Of a stretch of 64,000 nucleotides of DNA, positions 51,573 through 60,904 are shown piece after piece; position 1 is the first letter of the stretch, and every line of letters begins with the position of its first letter. The DNA comes from Candidatus Thermochlorobacter aerophilus (GTDB taxonomy: Bacteria > Bacteroidota > Chlorobiia > Chlorobiales > Thermochlorobacteraceae). A model generated the notes under the pieces. The model saw only the letters and a program-made list of their open reading frames with translations, was not told the origin of the DNA and did not search any database. Position numbers and translations under genes: made by a program. The stretch lies in NCBI GenBank assembly GCA_002794105.1, contig PHFL01000010.1, positions 67,203 to 131,202 on the forward strand. The letters are read 5' to 3'.

Positions 51573-53285
51573 TCATGAACGGCGCCGAAGTTGACGCTGA
51601 AAAACTTCGGAATGAAACTTAAAGAGTTTATCAAGGTGTGCAGTCCAGAAGGAAAAGTCATGCGAGCCTTCGAATGTTAGGAAAGTATGTTTAACTCGGC
51701 GCCGGCGCAAAATTCGAACCGCAGCCTGGTGACTGGGAAGAAAAAGATTCTGCGTACCTGTTAGGAAAAAAAAGTCAGTGGCTCTGAGTGTGGAATCGGC
51801 ACTGCGTTCAAGCAGTGAAGTAGCCATGTAGGCATTCCAGAAACTGTGGTCGCCACCATCAATTGCAGTTTGTGTAGCAGGACGGTGATCGAGCGTGCCC
51901 ATCAAGCTACCGACAGCAGAGAAAAGTGCCTGACCTTTTTCTGTTTTTAATGCCAAAAATAGGGCAGCAGCTCCACCCCATGAAACCCCAGCTACGGCTC
52001 GTGCTGCACGCTGACGAATGGCACGATAGTCTTCTTCGACCAAATCTGGCAATTCCTCCAAGAAAAAATTTTCGTAAGCGCGCTTGCCATCTTTTGAATT
52101 CACATAGTATGAGCCATGCTCATTAGGCATGACCACAATCATCTCTATGATTTGTTTTCTGCTTATAAGCGAATCCAAAAAACGGTCTAATTCAATCTCA
52201 CGCCAGAGCAGATGTGTGCCGCCCTGTGGATGCAAAAGATACAGCACCGGGTAGGCACGGCGACGATGTTGCAGAAAAGATGGAGGAAGATAAACACCCA
52301 CAGAGACTTTGCGCCGCATATAAGCCGAATTGATTTCCAAATCAAAAAATCGGGATTGATTGCCAATCTCCAGCCACTTGCCATTCTCGAGCTGAAAATA
52401 GCGCTCATCATGACCAAGATAGCTGACTTTATTTTGCCACTTGATTTCTGAATCGTAGTCAGCAACGACAAGACTGTCTGAGACCTGATAGACTTGAAAG
52501 TCATGATAGGTAATAGTGGCGCCAGCAAGGCGCTGTGTGATGGCTTGTGCGAAAAGTTTTTGCTCGGCATAGCGAGTGCCGTTGTTGAAGTATCGCTCAG
52601 AGACAAGGCTCATGTAGGCTTCAGGTTGGCGTGAGATTAGCATGGTATCCATCACTTCCACTGTGCGGCGAATAATCTGTGCGATGCTATCTGGTGCTGG
52701 CACAGCAGGTTGCTGGAGTGCCGCGCGCATTGCCGTTTTCGTAAAAATGCCGATGAGCTTTTTGTCTGGTCCAGCACCAGCGTAGATGCCACCATCAAAG
52801 TTTTTGCAAAAAACACGCACCGCTAAAGTGTTGGTCTTGCCGTATGCTATCAGTGAATCAGGTAGTAGATAGGCGCGCAATTCACCATCAGCAGGGTTTT
52901 CCATGCTGCCAGTCTTTCCAATGAGCTGACCGTTGAGATAGGCTTCGTCAATACTGTTGATGCGTCCGAGTAACAAGTAAAGCGGTTTACCTTTTGCGGT
53001 TTCAGGCAAAACGAAGGTTCTGCGATAAAGTGCCAGTCCAGAAAAGCCGCGTGAGATTTCATAGTCATTCCAAAATCCGGGTACAGAGATACTAACCCAG
53101 CTTGAATCGTTGTAATCGGGCAAAAGTGCTTCTCTACTGGCGGCATAAAATCCGAAAGCAATGCGCCATTCACCATGAAGTGGAAGCGCAAATTCTTTGT
53201 TTGGTGAAGTCTGTCCCCAACCAACTAGCGGATGGAAGACAAGGTAAGCAAACCATAGATGCAGAAGCCAAAAGCAATACCGCAT
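51573..53285 (-). CDS. Three-domain secreted esterase
   Basis: 570 residues. A signal peptide (CFWLLHLWFAYLVFHPLVGWG) is followed by a beta-sandwich like that of family 2 glycosidases (SVPGFWNDYEISRGFSGLALYRRTF, AYLNGQLIGKTGSME). A SnoaL/NTF2-like middle segment (ISRQPEAYMSLVSERYFNNGTRYAEQKLF) follows, then an esterase-D-type alpha/beta domain with VGVYLPPSFLQHRRRAYPVLYLLHPQGG, nucleophile motif AGVSWGGAAALF, and a C-terminal FEGSHDFSFWTAHL (His). It probably cleaves an ester on a carbohydrate or lipid outside the cell. It lies five bases after the yihY stop on the same strand. Confidence 0.8.
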   Translation of the reverse strand: MRYCFWLLHLWFAYLVFHPLVGWGQTSPNKEFALPLHGEWRIAFGFYAASREALLPDYNDSSWVSISVPGFWNDYEISRGFSGLALYRRTFVLPETAKGKPLYLLLGRINSIDEAYLNGQLIGKTGSMENPADGELRAYLLPDSLIAYGKTNTLAVRVFCKNFDGGIYAGAGPDKKLIGIFTKTAMRAALQQPAVPAPDSIAQIIRRTVEVMDTMLISRQPEAYMSLVSERYFNNGTRYAEQKLFAQAITQRLAGATITYHDFQVYQVSDSLVVADYDSEIKWQNKVSYLGHDERYFQLENGKWLEIGNQSRFFDLEINSAYMRRKVSVGVYLPPSFLQHRRRAYPVLYLLHPQGGTHLLWREIELDRFLDSLISRKQIIEMIVVMPNEHGSYYVNSKDGKRAYENFFLEELPDLVEEDYRAIRQRAARAVAGVSWGGAAALFLALKTEKGQALFSAVGSLMGTLDHRPATQTAIDGGDHSFWNAYMATSLLERSADSTLRATDFFFLTGTQNLFLPSHQAAVRILRRRRVKHTFLTFEGSHDFSFWTAHLDKLFKFHSEVFQRQLRRRS

Positions 53286-53290
53286 TGTGC

Positions 53291-54340
53291 TTATGAAACT
53301 GAGGAAGACCCTGACGAAGAAATGTGTGGCTTGGCTTGAGAGCGAGATTGTGGCGTGTGTTCAGCAACAGATGACTTGCTGACAGAAAACGGCAAATCAA
53401 TACGGTTAAGCGGCAACATATCGTCGAGTGCAATTACACTTTCGTGAGAAGCGACTTGGGGCATAGAGTGTTCAGATGCTTGTGCCGTAGAAGGTAAAGC
53501 GTTGCCCGACTTGGTGTGAGTTGCGCCAATTGTCCCGCTGTAAAAGAGCCAGTTGACTTCGGCACCGATTAGGAAAATTAGTGCGCAGGCGTAGAGCCAA
53601 ACGAGTGTGGCAAGTCCCTTTGCAAGCACTGTGTAGCCTTGCCCATAGTATTGGTATTTGAGGTAGTCGCCATATAAAACGCAGACCAAAATCCAAAGCA
53701 AAGCCATAAGCATTGCACCAGGCAGAACATGAGGCAATTTTTGCCCAACGCGTAGCGAAAACTTATAGACAATCAGTGCCGAGAGCGTCATGGCAAGAAA
53801 TGCAATAGGAAAACGCGTCCATTGCAAAAACTGACCCAGTCGATACAGCCTGAATTTTTTTTCAAGCATTCTTTCAAACTCTGAGCCAAAGATGATAAGG
53901 CTGAAGACAATCCCCAAAGCTACACCGAGCAAAAGGACTAATTCTGCGGCAATCATCTGACGACGGAAAAATCCGTAGTTTGGTCGCATGTTGTAGATGC
54001 GCTCCATGGCTTTCATGACGGTGGTAAAAACAGTTGCCATGGAGAAAAAAGAGAAAATGAGGCTAAAGGTGAAAATCCCACCGCGCCGTTCAGCTAGAAC
54101 TTTCTCAATCGTCTGGTCTATGGGCTGATAGACCTCCTGCGGCAAAACCATGCCGATAAAATCAGAAATCAACAAAGCAGTTTTAGGCGTCTGGATAAGG
54201 CTAAGGAAACTTACCAAAAGAAGCACAGCAGGAAAGATAGCCAGAGCAAGGTTATAAGCCATTTCAGCTGCTAAACCAAGACAGTCGTCTCGGTCTATTT
54301 TCTGAACAAGTATCTTGACTATGTGAAAAAATCGCTTCAT
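53291..54340 (-). CDS. YihY/BrkB family inner-membrane protein
   Basis: 349 residues. Six hydrophobic helices and the N-terminal MAYNLALAIFPAVLLLVSFLSL, MERIYNMRPNYGFFRRQMIAAELVLLLGVALG and a C-terminal VLPGAMLMALLWILVCVLYG followed by YGQGYTVLAKGLATLVWLYACALIFLIGAEVNWL mark the YihY family. The function is debated (not RNase BN). A Ser/Pro-rich cytoplasmic tail of about 75 residues follows the last helix. Divergent from ppk by 209 bases. Confidence 0.88.
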   Translation of the reverse strand: MKRFFHIVKILVQKIDRDDCLGLAAEMAYNLALAIFPAVLLLVSFLSLIQTPKTALLISDFIGMVLPQEVYQPIDQTIEKVLAERRGGIFTFSLIFSFFSMATVFTTVMKAMERIYNMRPNYGFFRRQMIAAELVLLLGVALGIVFSLIIFGSEFERMLEKKFRLYRLGQFLQWTRFPIAFLAMTLSALIVYKFSLRVGQKLPHVLPGAMLMALLWILVCVLYGDYLKYQYYGQGYTVLAKGLATLVWLYACALIFLIGAEVNWLFYSGTIGATHTKSGNALPSTAQASEHSMPQVASHESVIALDDMLPLNRIDLPFSVSKSSVAEHTPQSRSQAKPHISSSGSSSVS

Positions 54341-54549
54341 GTGCTAAAAATGCTGTGAATTTGAACGCAGCATCGGCAAAGAGAAAATACTACGGAAAGT
54401 ATAACCTAGTTTGTTGCAAGCTAGCTCTCAACAAGTGAGCGTAGTAAAAGAAACCGCCTCATCAAACTATCACTGTCTTTCGTTTTTTCCAATCAATGAG
54501 TATGTTTCTATGAACTTGTTTGGTTTGAAACCATTTTGAGAAATTGTAG

Positions 54550-56661
54550 ATGCCAAGAGCACGAAAAGCATTAACAAAAACACCGATTGAGACTTCACGA
54601 GACAGTATTTCGCCCGAGCTATATATTAACCGTGAACTAAGCTGGATTGAGTTCAACAAGCGAGTGTTGCATGAAGCGAGCAACCCTGCGCATCCGCTAT
54701 TGGAGCGTGTCAAGTTCATTGCAATTTTTAGTTCAAATCTCGATGAGTTTTTCATGATTCGCGTCTCTGGCTTGGAAAAGCAGGTTGAAGCCGGTAACGA
54801 CACGCTCTCGTTCGATGGGCTTTCGCCAATGCAGCAGTTGTTAGAGATTCGCCAGCGCACAATTGAGATGCTATCTGAACGCTCTCGCTTGTTTTATGAA
54901 GAACTCATTCCGCAACTGGCTGAAGCAGGCATTTCATTTGCCAAGTATGAACAACTGCCTGAGACCTACAAACAGGCGCTAAATAACTTTTTTGATGAAC
55001 AAATTTTCCCAGTGCTAACGCCGTTGGCGTTTGACCCCGGGCATCCATTTCCATTTGTCTCCAACCTTTCACTATCGCTGGCTGTACAACTTAGAGGTAG
55101 CTCTGACGATAGCCTGCGCTTTGCTCGTGTCAAAGTGCCCGATGGACTTTCAAGATTGATTCGGCTCGACAAAATCAAAGGAATAAAACTGCCCAAAGGC
55201 AAGATAATATATGTCTGGTTGGAAGACCTCATTGCAGGCAATATCCAGAAGCTCTTCCCAAATGTGCCGGTTATATCGGTGCATCCATTTCGTGTAACAC
55301 GCGATGCAGATATTGAAATTGAAGAAGATGAAGCAGGCGATTTGCTGGCATCTATTTCACAAGGGCTACGCCAACGCCGATACGGCAATGTGGTCAAAAT
55401 GGATGTCAATCCCGGAATCCCGGACTACATCAAACAGGTACTGATGGAAAATCTCGAAATAGAAGAAAGGAAGGTCTATGAAATTCCCGGTATTCTGGGA
55501 CTTAGCAGTCTCATGGAAATGATGTCAATCGATCGTCCAGATTTGAAAGATGTGCCATTTGTGCCGCGAAATCCATTTTTGGCGCAGGAAGATGAGAACA
55601 TGTTTGAGTTGCTCAAGCATCGCGATATGCTGTTGCATCATCCTTACGATTCTTTTCAACCCGTGATTGATTTTATCAACTGCGCCGCTCAGGACCCAGA
55701 TGTATTAGCCATCAAACAAACGCTCTATCGTGTAGGTAGTAAGTCACCTATCGTTCAGGCATTGATTGAAGCGGCAGAACGCGGTAAGCAAGTCGCCGTT
55801 CTGGTCGAGCTCAAAGCCCGCTTTGATGAAGAAAATAACATTGTGTGGGCAAGAGCGCTCGAAAAAGCCGGCGCCCATGTTGTCTATGGCTTACTTGGCT
55901 TAAAGACACATGCCAAAATGCTACTTGTGGTGCGTCGAGAAGCTGACGGGCTGCGCCGATATGTGCATCTGAGCACAGGCAATTACAATGCTGCTACGGC
56001 AAAGATTTACACCGACTACAGCCTCTTTACCTCTAATCTAGAAATTGCCGCCGACATTTCCGAAATTTTTAACTACCTGACAGGCTACTCGAGGCAGGAT
56101 ACATACCGCAGAATTGTCGTAGCACCTCTCAACATGCGTAAGTGGATATTAGAGATGATTGAGCGGGAAATTGCGTGCCACAAAAAGTATGGCAATGGGC
56201 ATATTATGTTCAAGCTCAATGCACTGGTAGACCCACAAGTCATTTCTGCGCTCTATCGTGCTTCGCAAGCTGGAGTGTGGATTGATTTGATTGTGCGTGG
56301 AATCTGCTCACTGCGTCCAATGCTCAAAGGCGTCAGTGAAAATATCCGTGTCATCAGCATCGTGGGGCGTTTTCTTGAGCATAGCCGTGTCTTTTACTTC
56401 TACAATAACGGTGAGGAAGAAATCTATCTGGGCAGCGCCGATATGATGCAACGCAACTTAGACCGGCGCGTGGAAATCATTTTCCCCGTTTTGGAGAATT
56501 CCTTCAAAAAAAGTATCAAGCACGGTCTGGAAACAATGCTGCAAGATAATGTGCAATCGTGGAGCCTGTATCCGGACGGCACATACATGAAAACCGTGCG
56601 AGAGGGAGAACCAGTAAATAGTCAAATTGTATTTTTGCAACAGCAGCATATCGTATATTAA
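54550..56661 (+). CDS. ppk: Polyphosphate kinase 1
   Basis: 703 residues. It builds polyphosphate from ATP and can reverse the reaction. The order of domains is normal: N-terminal helical YINRELSWIEFNKRVLHEA, head domain with SSNLDEFFMIRVSGLEKQVE, and two phospholipase-D-like catalytic units. The autophosphorylated histidine is His454 in GLKTHAKMLLV. RYVHLSTGNYNAATAKIYTDYSLFT and VWIDLIVRGICSLRPMLKG with EEEIYLGSADMMQRNLDRRVE are diagnostic. It is followed by rpiB five bases on. Confidence 0.96.
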   Translation: MPRARKALTKTPIETSRDSISPELYINRELSWIEFNKRVLHEASNPAHPLLERVKFIAIFSSNLDEFFMIRVSGLEKQVEAGNDTLSFDGLSPMQQLLEIRQRTIEMLSERSRLFYEELIPQLAEAGISFAKYEQLPETYKQALNNFFDEQIFPVLTPLAFDPGHPFPFVSNLSLSLAVQLRGSSDDSLRFARVKVPDGLSRLIRLDKIKGIKLPKGKIIYVWLEDLIAGNIQKLFPNVPVISVHPFRVTRDADIEIEEDEAGDLLASISQGLRQRRYGNVVKMDVNPGIPDYIKQVLMENLEIEERKVYEIPGILGLSSLMEMMSIDRPDLKDVPFVPRNPFLAQEDENMFELLKHRDMLLHHPYDSFQPVIDFINCAAQDPDVLAIKQTLYRVGSKSPIVQALIEAAERGKQVAVLVELKARFDEENNIVWARALEKAGAHVVYGLLGLKTHAKMLLVVRREADGLRRYVHLSTGNYNAATAKIYTDYSLFTSNLEIAADISEIFNYLTGYSRQDTYRRIVVAPLNMRKWILEMIEREIACHKKYGNGHIMFKLNALVDPQVISALYRASQAGVWIDLIVRGICSLRPMLKGVSENIRVISIVGRFLEHSRVFYFYNNGEEEIYLGSADMMQRNLDRRVEIIFPVLENSFKKSIKHGLETMLQDNVQSWSLYPDGTYMKTVREGEPVNSQIVFLQQQHIVY

Positions 56662-56666
56662 CAACG

Positions 56667-57125
56667 ATGAAAGTGGCTGTAGGTAGCGATCATGCTGGCT
56701 TTGAGAAAAAATCGGCAGTAGTGCTGTGGCTGAAGCAAAAGGGTTATGAGGTTATGGATTTTGGGACACATTCTGCCGAGTCAGTAGATTACCCCGATTA
56801 TGCGCGCAAAGTTGCAATGGCGGTAGCGCAGGGCGAGTGCTCACAGGGCATTTTGTTGTGCGGTAGCGGCATTGGGGTCTCAATCGTAGCAAACAAAGTC
56901 AAAGGTATACGGGCGGCATTGGTCTTCAACCCAGAAGTGGCAAGCTTAGCACGCCGGCACAACGATGCCAACATCATGTGCTTGCCTGCACGCTTTATGA
57001 CAGAGACCGAGATAGAGCAGAGTCTAGAAAACTGGTTTACTGCAAACTTCGAAGGTGGGCGACACTTACGGCGAGTGGAAAAAATTGAACCGGATGTGCA
57101 TCTGTTACCGTGTCAAAGCAAGTGA
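56667..57125 (+). CDS. rpiB: Ribose-5-phosphate isomerase B
   Basis: 152 residues. It interconverts ribose-5-phosphate and ribulose-5-phosphate. The catalytic cysteine lies in GILLCGSGIGVSIVANKVKGIRAAL; AVGSDHAGFEKKSAVVLWLKQKG is the N-terminal signature and RRHNDANIMCLPARFM carries the phosphate-binding arginine and histidine. The 5-base gap after ppk and shared strand suggest one transcript. Confidence 0.95.
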   Translation: MKVAVGSDHAGFEKKSAVVLWLKQKGYEVMDFGTHSAESVDYPDYARKVAMAVAQGECSQGILLCGSGIGVSIVANKVKGIRAALVFNPEVASLARRHNDANIMCLPARFMTETEIEQSLENWFTANFEGGRHLRRVEKIEPDVHLLPCQSK

Positions 57126-57198
57126 TACAAGTCTCAAACAAAACCTCATGATTTCGTTCTTTGGAAGTATCAACCAACCAAACTGATGAAGAAAGGAT

Positions 57199-57870
57199 AT
57201 GAACCGAATTAAGTATCGCAAGGATATACCAACGCTGAAATCTACTGACAGCATCTCGGAAGCATTTGAAACTGTCAGAAGTAGCGGATATGGAGTACTG
57301 CCCGTAGTAAAACATCACAAACTCATCGGGATACTTCATGAAAACGATGAAGTGCTTCTTAAAACTGCCGAACAGCATCCTTCAAAGACTTTAGGTGCGA
57401 TAGAGTTTGCTGAACCGCCAGCACTGCGCTACGATGCACACCCGCTGGAGCTGATAAAAATGTTTCGTAAAAATCTGCTCCCGTTGTTGCCAGTTGTTGG
57501 AAATAATACCACATATCTTGGCGCCGTGCTGCGCCACGATGCCGAGCAGCAAGTCATGGAACTCTTTTCGCTCTCGTCTGAAGGCGTGCTGATAGAATTA
57601 GAAACTCCTGTAACGCTGCGTCTGTCGGAGGTAATTCGCCTTTTGGAACAAAATGAAGCCCAAGTGTTAGCTATTGCTACACGGCGAAACCAAAACTATG
57701 CCGATGCACAATTTGTAGTGCTACACCTACAAGTGCCAGATGCATATCGCTTACAGCGCACCTTAGAGCGCTACGGCTACACAGTAACATATAATTCGCA
57801 AGCAGGAGAAAGCCTGCTCGATGACTCAATGCTAAAAGCTCAGGAATTTTTACGCTACTTGGAACTGTAG
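57199..57870 (+). CDS. CBS-domain protein with ACT-like tail
   Basis: 223 residues. Two CBS units are seen at the N terminus: KDIPTLKSTDSISEAFETVRSSGYGVLPVVKHHKLIGILHEND and IEFAEPPALRYDAHPLELIKMFRKNLLPLLPVVGN. The tail from about 140 to 210 (ITLRLSEVIRLLEQNEAQVLAIATRR, VPDAYRLQRTLERYGYTV) resembles ACT-like sensing segments, as in AcuB-like proteins. A ligand (AMP, SAM or similar) is likely; the target is unknown. Confidence 0.75.
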   Translation: MNRIKYRKDIPTLKSTDSISEAFETVRSSGYGVLPVVKHHKLIGILHENDEVLLKTAEQHPSKTLGAIEFAEPPALRYDAHPLELIKMFRKNLLPLLPVVGNNTTYLGAVLRHDAEQQVMELFSLSSEGVLIELETPVTLRLSEVIRLLEQNEAQVLAIATRRNQNYADAQFVVLHLQVPDAYRLQRTLERYGYTVTYNSQAGESLLDDSMLKAQEFLRYLEL

Positions 57871-58071
57871 CAAACTGCTTGGAAAAGATGCAGAAAAGCA
57901 AAGGCAAAGAGAACATTATGCTGTGTCTGAAAGCAGGCGGCTGAAAATAGCAAGTGTCTCAAGCGATTTAATTCCAACTTTTAACAAAAGCTCGTCTGCA
58001 AAAAAGACACACCGTATGACGGCTCTTAGCGCATCAAGCTTTTTTTCTTAGATTTAGCTAAATGAAACCCT

Positions 58072-58437
58072 ATGCAGACTGCGACAGACAAATTTATCGT
58101 CATTGGTGACCGCGTACTGATTAAGCCAAAAACGGATGAGCGTACGCGCGGTGGACTGTATCTACCTCCAAGTGTCCACGAAAAGGAAAAAGTTCAAAGT
58201 GGGTATGTCCTGAAGACAGGACCAGGATATGCTGTGGCACCGCCTCAGGATCCAGATGAGCCTTGGAAGGAAGCGGCTAAGAAACCACAGTATATCCCGC
58301 TTCAAGCCATGGAAGGAGACCTAGCAATTTACTTGCAGAACCTTTCTCATGAAATTGAATTTGAAGGTGAAAAATATGTTATCGTGCCACACTCAGCAAT
58401 TCTCCTGCTCATCCGCGAGGACTTCAACAACGACTGA
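58072..58437 (+). CDS. GroES-like co-chaperonin family protein, stand-alone
   Basis: 121 residues. The Cpn10 fold is seen: TDKFIVIGDRVLIKPKTDERTRGGLYLPPSVHEKEKVQSGYVLKTGPG, EFEGEKYVIVPHSAILLLI. Compared with GroES (about 95 residues) it has a Pro/Gln-rich insertion near GYAVAPPQDPDEPWKEAAKK. No groEL gene is beside it, so it may be a paralog with a separate role. It is followed by a lipoprotein gene 15 bases on. Confidence 0.85.
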   Translation: MQTATDKFIVIGDRVLIKPKTDERTRGGLYLPPSVHEKEKVQSGYVLKTGPGYAVAPPQDPDEPWKEAAKKPQYIPLQAMEGDLAIYLQNLSHEIEFEGEKYVIVPHSAILLLIREDFNND

Positions 58438-58452
58438 AAATCTGCACCGGCT

Positions 58453-59160
58453 ATGAAAATCCGGTTGACCTGTGTGTTACTAACAGTCTTGATAAGCATA
58501 GGATGCCAGAAAAAGACCAACTTCGAAGATTTTGTCCGTGCTGAACAGCAAATCAATGAGCGCCAGCAAGAGATTCTTAAGCAGGCTGAAGAGCTCAATA
58601 GGCTAATCTATGAGGTCAATAAGAAATTTCCAGACAAGAAAATCTCACTTGATACAGCACTGGGATTTACAAAGGAGCAGCAGGAGCTATTGATGAGCAT
58701 GATTGAGCAGGAAAAGGATGTATCAACGAAGGGATTGCTGCAAAGGGTGCTCGATGCCGAAAAGCAAATCGATGAGTTGCAAAGAAAAATTAAAGAAATT
58801 ACGGACAAACTGCCAGCACCGCATGTTGTCAAAAAAGGGGAAACCCATCGCCAAATTGCTATGGAATACCTAATGAATGTGCATAAACTTGATGAGAAGA
58901 AAGCAAAAGAGCTGGTCGATAGAGTGGCTTTAGTCGACGCTATGGAAGTAGGATATAATGTCTGGCTCTATTACAATGATGGAGTATTTGGAACGTTCGT
59001 AACTCAAGGTGAGGCGAAAATTAGCCCATACAAGCTAAGCAGAATAATGCGCCGACGTGAATTAGAACGCGCCCGACAAGAAGGCATAGAAGAGGGGCTG
59101 AGACAAGCACGGCAGTCTTTGCCGGCACCAGCTTTTCCTGACACTGGCAAGCAACAATGA
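58453..59160 (+). CDS. Coiled-coil lipoprotein with LysM-like segment
   Basis: 235 residues. A lipoprotein signal (MKIRLTCVLLTVLISIGC) leads into a charged coiled coil (RAEQQINERQQEILKQAEELNRL and MIEQEKDVSTKGLLQRVLDAEKQIDELQRKIKE). APHVVKKGETHRQIAMEYLMN looks like a LysM beginning, which binds peptidoglycan, but the rest of the motif is weak. It ends in a basic helix (RRRELERARQEGIEEGLRQARQ). An envelope anchor or scaffold role is plausible; there is no firm family. Confidence 0.7.
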   Translation: MKIRLTCVLLTVLISIGCQKKTNFEDFVRAEQQINERQQEILKQAEELNRLIYEVNKKFPDKKISLDTALGFTKEQQELLMSMIEQEKDVSTKGLLQRVLDAEKQIDELQRKIKEITDKLPAPHVVKKGETHRQIAMEYLMNVHKLDEKKAKELVDRVALVDAMEVGYNVWLYYNDGVFGTFVTQGEAKISPYKLSRIMRRRELERARQEGIEEGLRQARQSLPAPAFPDTGKQQ

Positions 59161-59257
59161 GCCCGTGCGAGAACGAATTACCAAGCGGCGTGACTTTCTA
59201 TGCAAAAATGCCGTATAGAAAGCGGTGGTAGAGAAAATTCATGAAGTAAGCTGAACT

Positions 59258-60241
59258 ATGAGTACAGATTACCTAGCACCGACGCTGGATGCGCAAATCA
59301 AAAGCTTAGCAAAAACGGACCTTTTTGCAGAAATCGAGCGGCTGAAAAAAGAGCTAAATGCGGTGATTTTGGCGCACTATTACCAAGAGCCAGATATTCA
59401 AGATGTAGCGGACTTTTTAGGCGATAGCTTGCAACTGGCGCAAGCGGCAAGAAAGACCAATGCAGAAGTTATCGTCTTTGCAGGTGTGCACTTTATGGCA
59501 GAGACTGCCAAAATTCTCAACCCTGAGAAGCAGGTGCTCCTGCCTGATATGAATGCAGGTTGTTCACTTGCTGATAGTTGCCCACCGGCGCTGTTTGCCA
59601 AGTTCAAAGAGATGCATCCCGATGCCGTGGTCGTCAGCTACATCAACTGCAGTGCTGAAATCAAGGCAATGTCTGATATTATTTGCACCTCCTCAAATGC
59701 CGAAAAAATTATTCAGAGTATCCCAGCAGACCGACCGATTATCTTCGCACCCGACAGAAATTTGGGGGCATATCTGATGAAAAAACTTGGGCGACCAATG
59801 ATTCTGTGGCAAGGGACATGCTTTGTGCATGAGTCATTTTCGGAGCGCAAACTCATTAGCTTGAAAACGGCATACCCACATGCTAAAGTAATTGCTCATC
59901 CAGAGTGTGAAGAAGCAGTGTTGCGCCATGCTGATTTTATCGGCTCAACACGTGCCCTGCTCGAATACACCATCAAAAGCGATAGCCGCACATTCCTAGT
60001 GGCAACTGAAACGGGCATCCTGCATCAGATGAAGAAGTGCTCACCTGATAAGGAATTTATCCCTGTGCTGGTTGAAGAAAAACGAGGATGTGCGTGCAAT
60101 GAATGTCCTCACATGAAACTCAACACACTCGAAAAACTCTACTTGTGCATGAAACACCGCGCCCCAGAACTGACTATGCCAGAAACACTGCGTCTGCGTG
60201 CGTTAAAGCCATTAGAGCGAATGTTAGAAATCTCTGCCTAA
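59258..60241 (+). CDS. nadA: Quinolinate synthase A
   Basis: 327 residues. It condenses iminoaspartate with dihydroxyacetone phosphate to quinolinate in NAD synthesis. The 4Fe-4S ligands are Cys102 ([11 protein letters not shown]), Cys188 (WQGTCFVHE) and Cys283 ([12 protein letters not shown]). [27 protein letters not shown] and the triad of repeats are conserved. No nadB or nadC lies in the window. Confidence 0.95.
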   Translation: MSTDYLAPTLDAQIKSLAKTDLFAEIERLKKELNAVILAHYYQEPDIQDVADFLGDSLQLAQAARKTNAEVIVFAGVHFMAETAKILNPEKQVLLPDMNAGCSLADSCPPALFAKFKEMHPDAVVVSYINCSAEIKAMSDIICTSSNAEKIIQSIPADRPIIFAPDRNLGAYLMKKLGRPMILWQGTCFVHESFSERKLISLKTAYPHAKVIAHPECEEAVLRHADFIGSTRALLEYTIKSDSRTFLVATETGILHQMKKCSPDKEFIPVLVEEKRGCACNECPHMKLNTLEKLYLCMKHRAPELTMPETLRLRALKPLERMLEISA

Positions 60242-60259
60242 TTACTCTGACCAAAGTAG

Positions 60260-60904
60260 ATGGAAGGCTTTCATCAGGTCTCATCGTTAGATGAGCTCAT
60301 ACGCTGGGGCGGATACACGGTGCTTTTCTTTATTGTATTTGCAGAAACAGGTCTCTTCTTTGGATTCTTGCTACCCGGCGACTCACTGTTGATTACAGCA
60401 GGACTGGTGGCGGCAAGCGGAAAGCTGGGATTTTGGGAGACCAATGTCGTCATGATTTCAGCGGCAATCTTGGGAGATAGCACAGGATATTTCATTGGAC
60501 GAGCCTTAGGAAGAAAACTCTTTGAGAAGGAAGATTCCCTGATTTTCCGTAGAGAGTATTTGATACGCACACAAAACTTCTATGACAAGCATGGCGGCAA
60601 GACGATTTTCTTTGCACGCTTTGTGCCTGTTATCCGAAGTTTTGCAACCACTGTGGCAGGCATTGCCAAAATGTCCTACCCACGATTTATCACGTTCAGC
60701 GTGTCAGGGGCTATTACATGGATAGCATCGCTGACTTCACTGGGCTACTTTCTTGGCTCCCAATTTCCTGAACTGGATACCTACATCAATCTGATAATTA
60801 GCATAACCGTGTTGGCAATCGTGAGCAGCATCGTCTTCAGGCTCATTCGTGCCAAAATTGAATTGCAGCGTGCAAAGTCGGTTAAAGCAAGTGATACCGA
60901 CTAG
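60260..60904 (+). CDS. DedA family membrane protein
   Basis: 214 residues. Hydrophobic helices with the DedA signature: VLFFIVFAETGLFFGFLLPGDSLLITAGL, ISAAILGDSTGYFIGRALGRKLFE and KTIFFARFVPVIRSFATTVAGIAKMSYPRFITF. DedA proteins are linked to membrane lipid translocation or proton balance. Its stop overlaps that of the convergent MCE gene by three bases (CTAG). Confidence 0.92.
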   Translation: MEGFHQVSSLDELIRWGGYTVLFFIVFAETGLFFGFLLPGDSLLITAGLVAASGKLGFWETNVVMISAAILGDSTGYFIGRALGRKLFEKEDSLIFRREYLIRTQNFYDKHGGKTIFFARFVPVIRSFATTVAGIAKMSYPRFITFSVSGAITWIASLTSLGYFLGSQFPELDTYINLIISITVLAIVSSIVFRLIRAKIELQRAKSVKASDTD

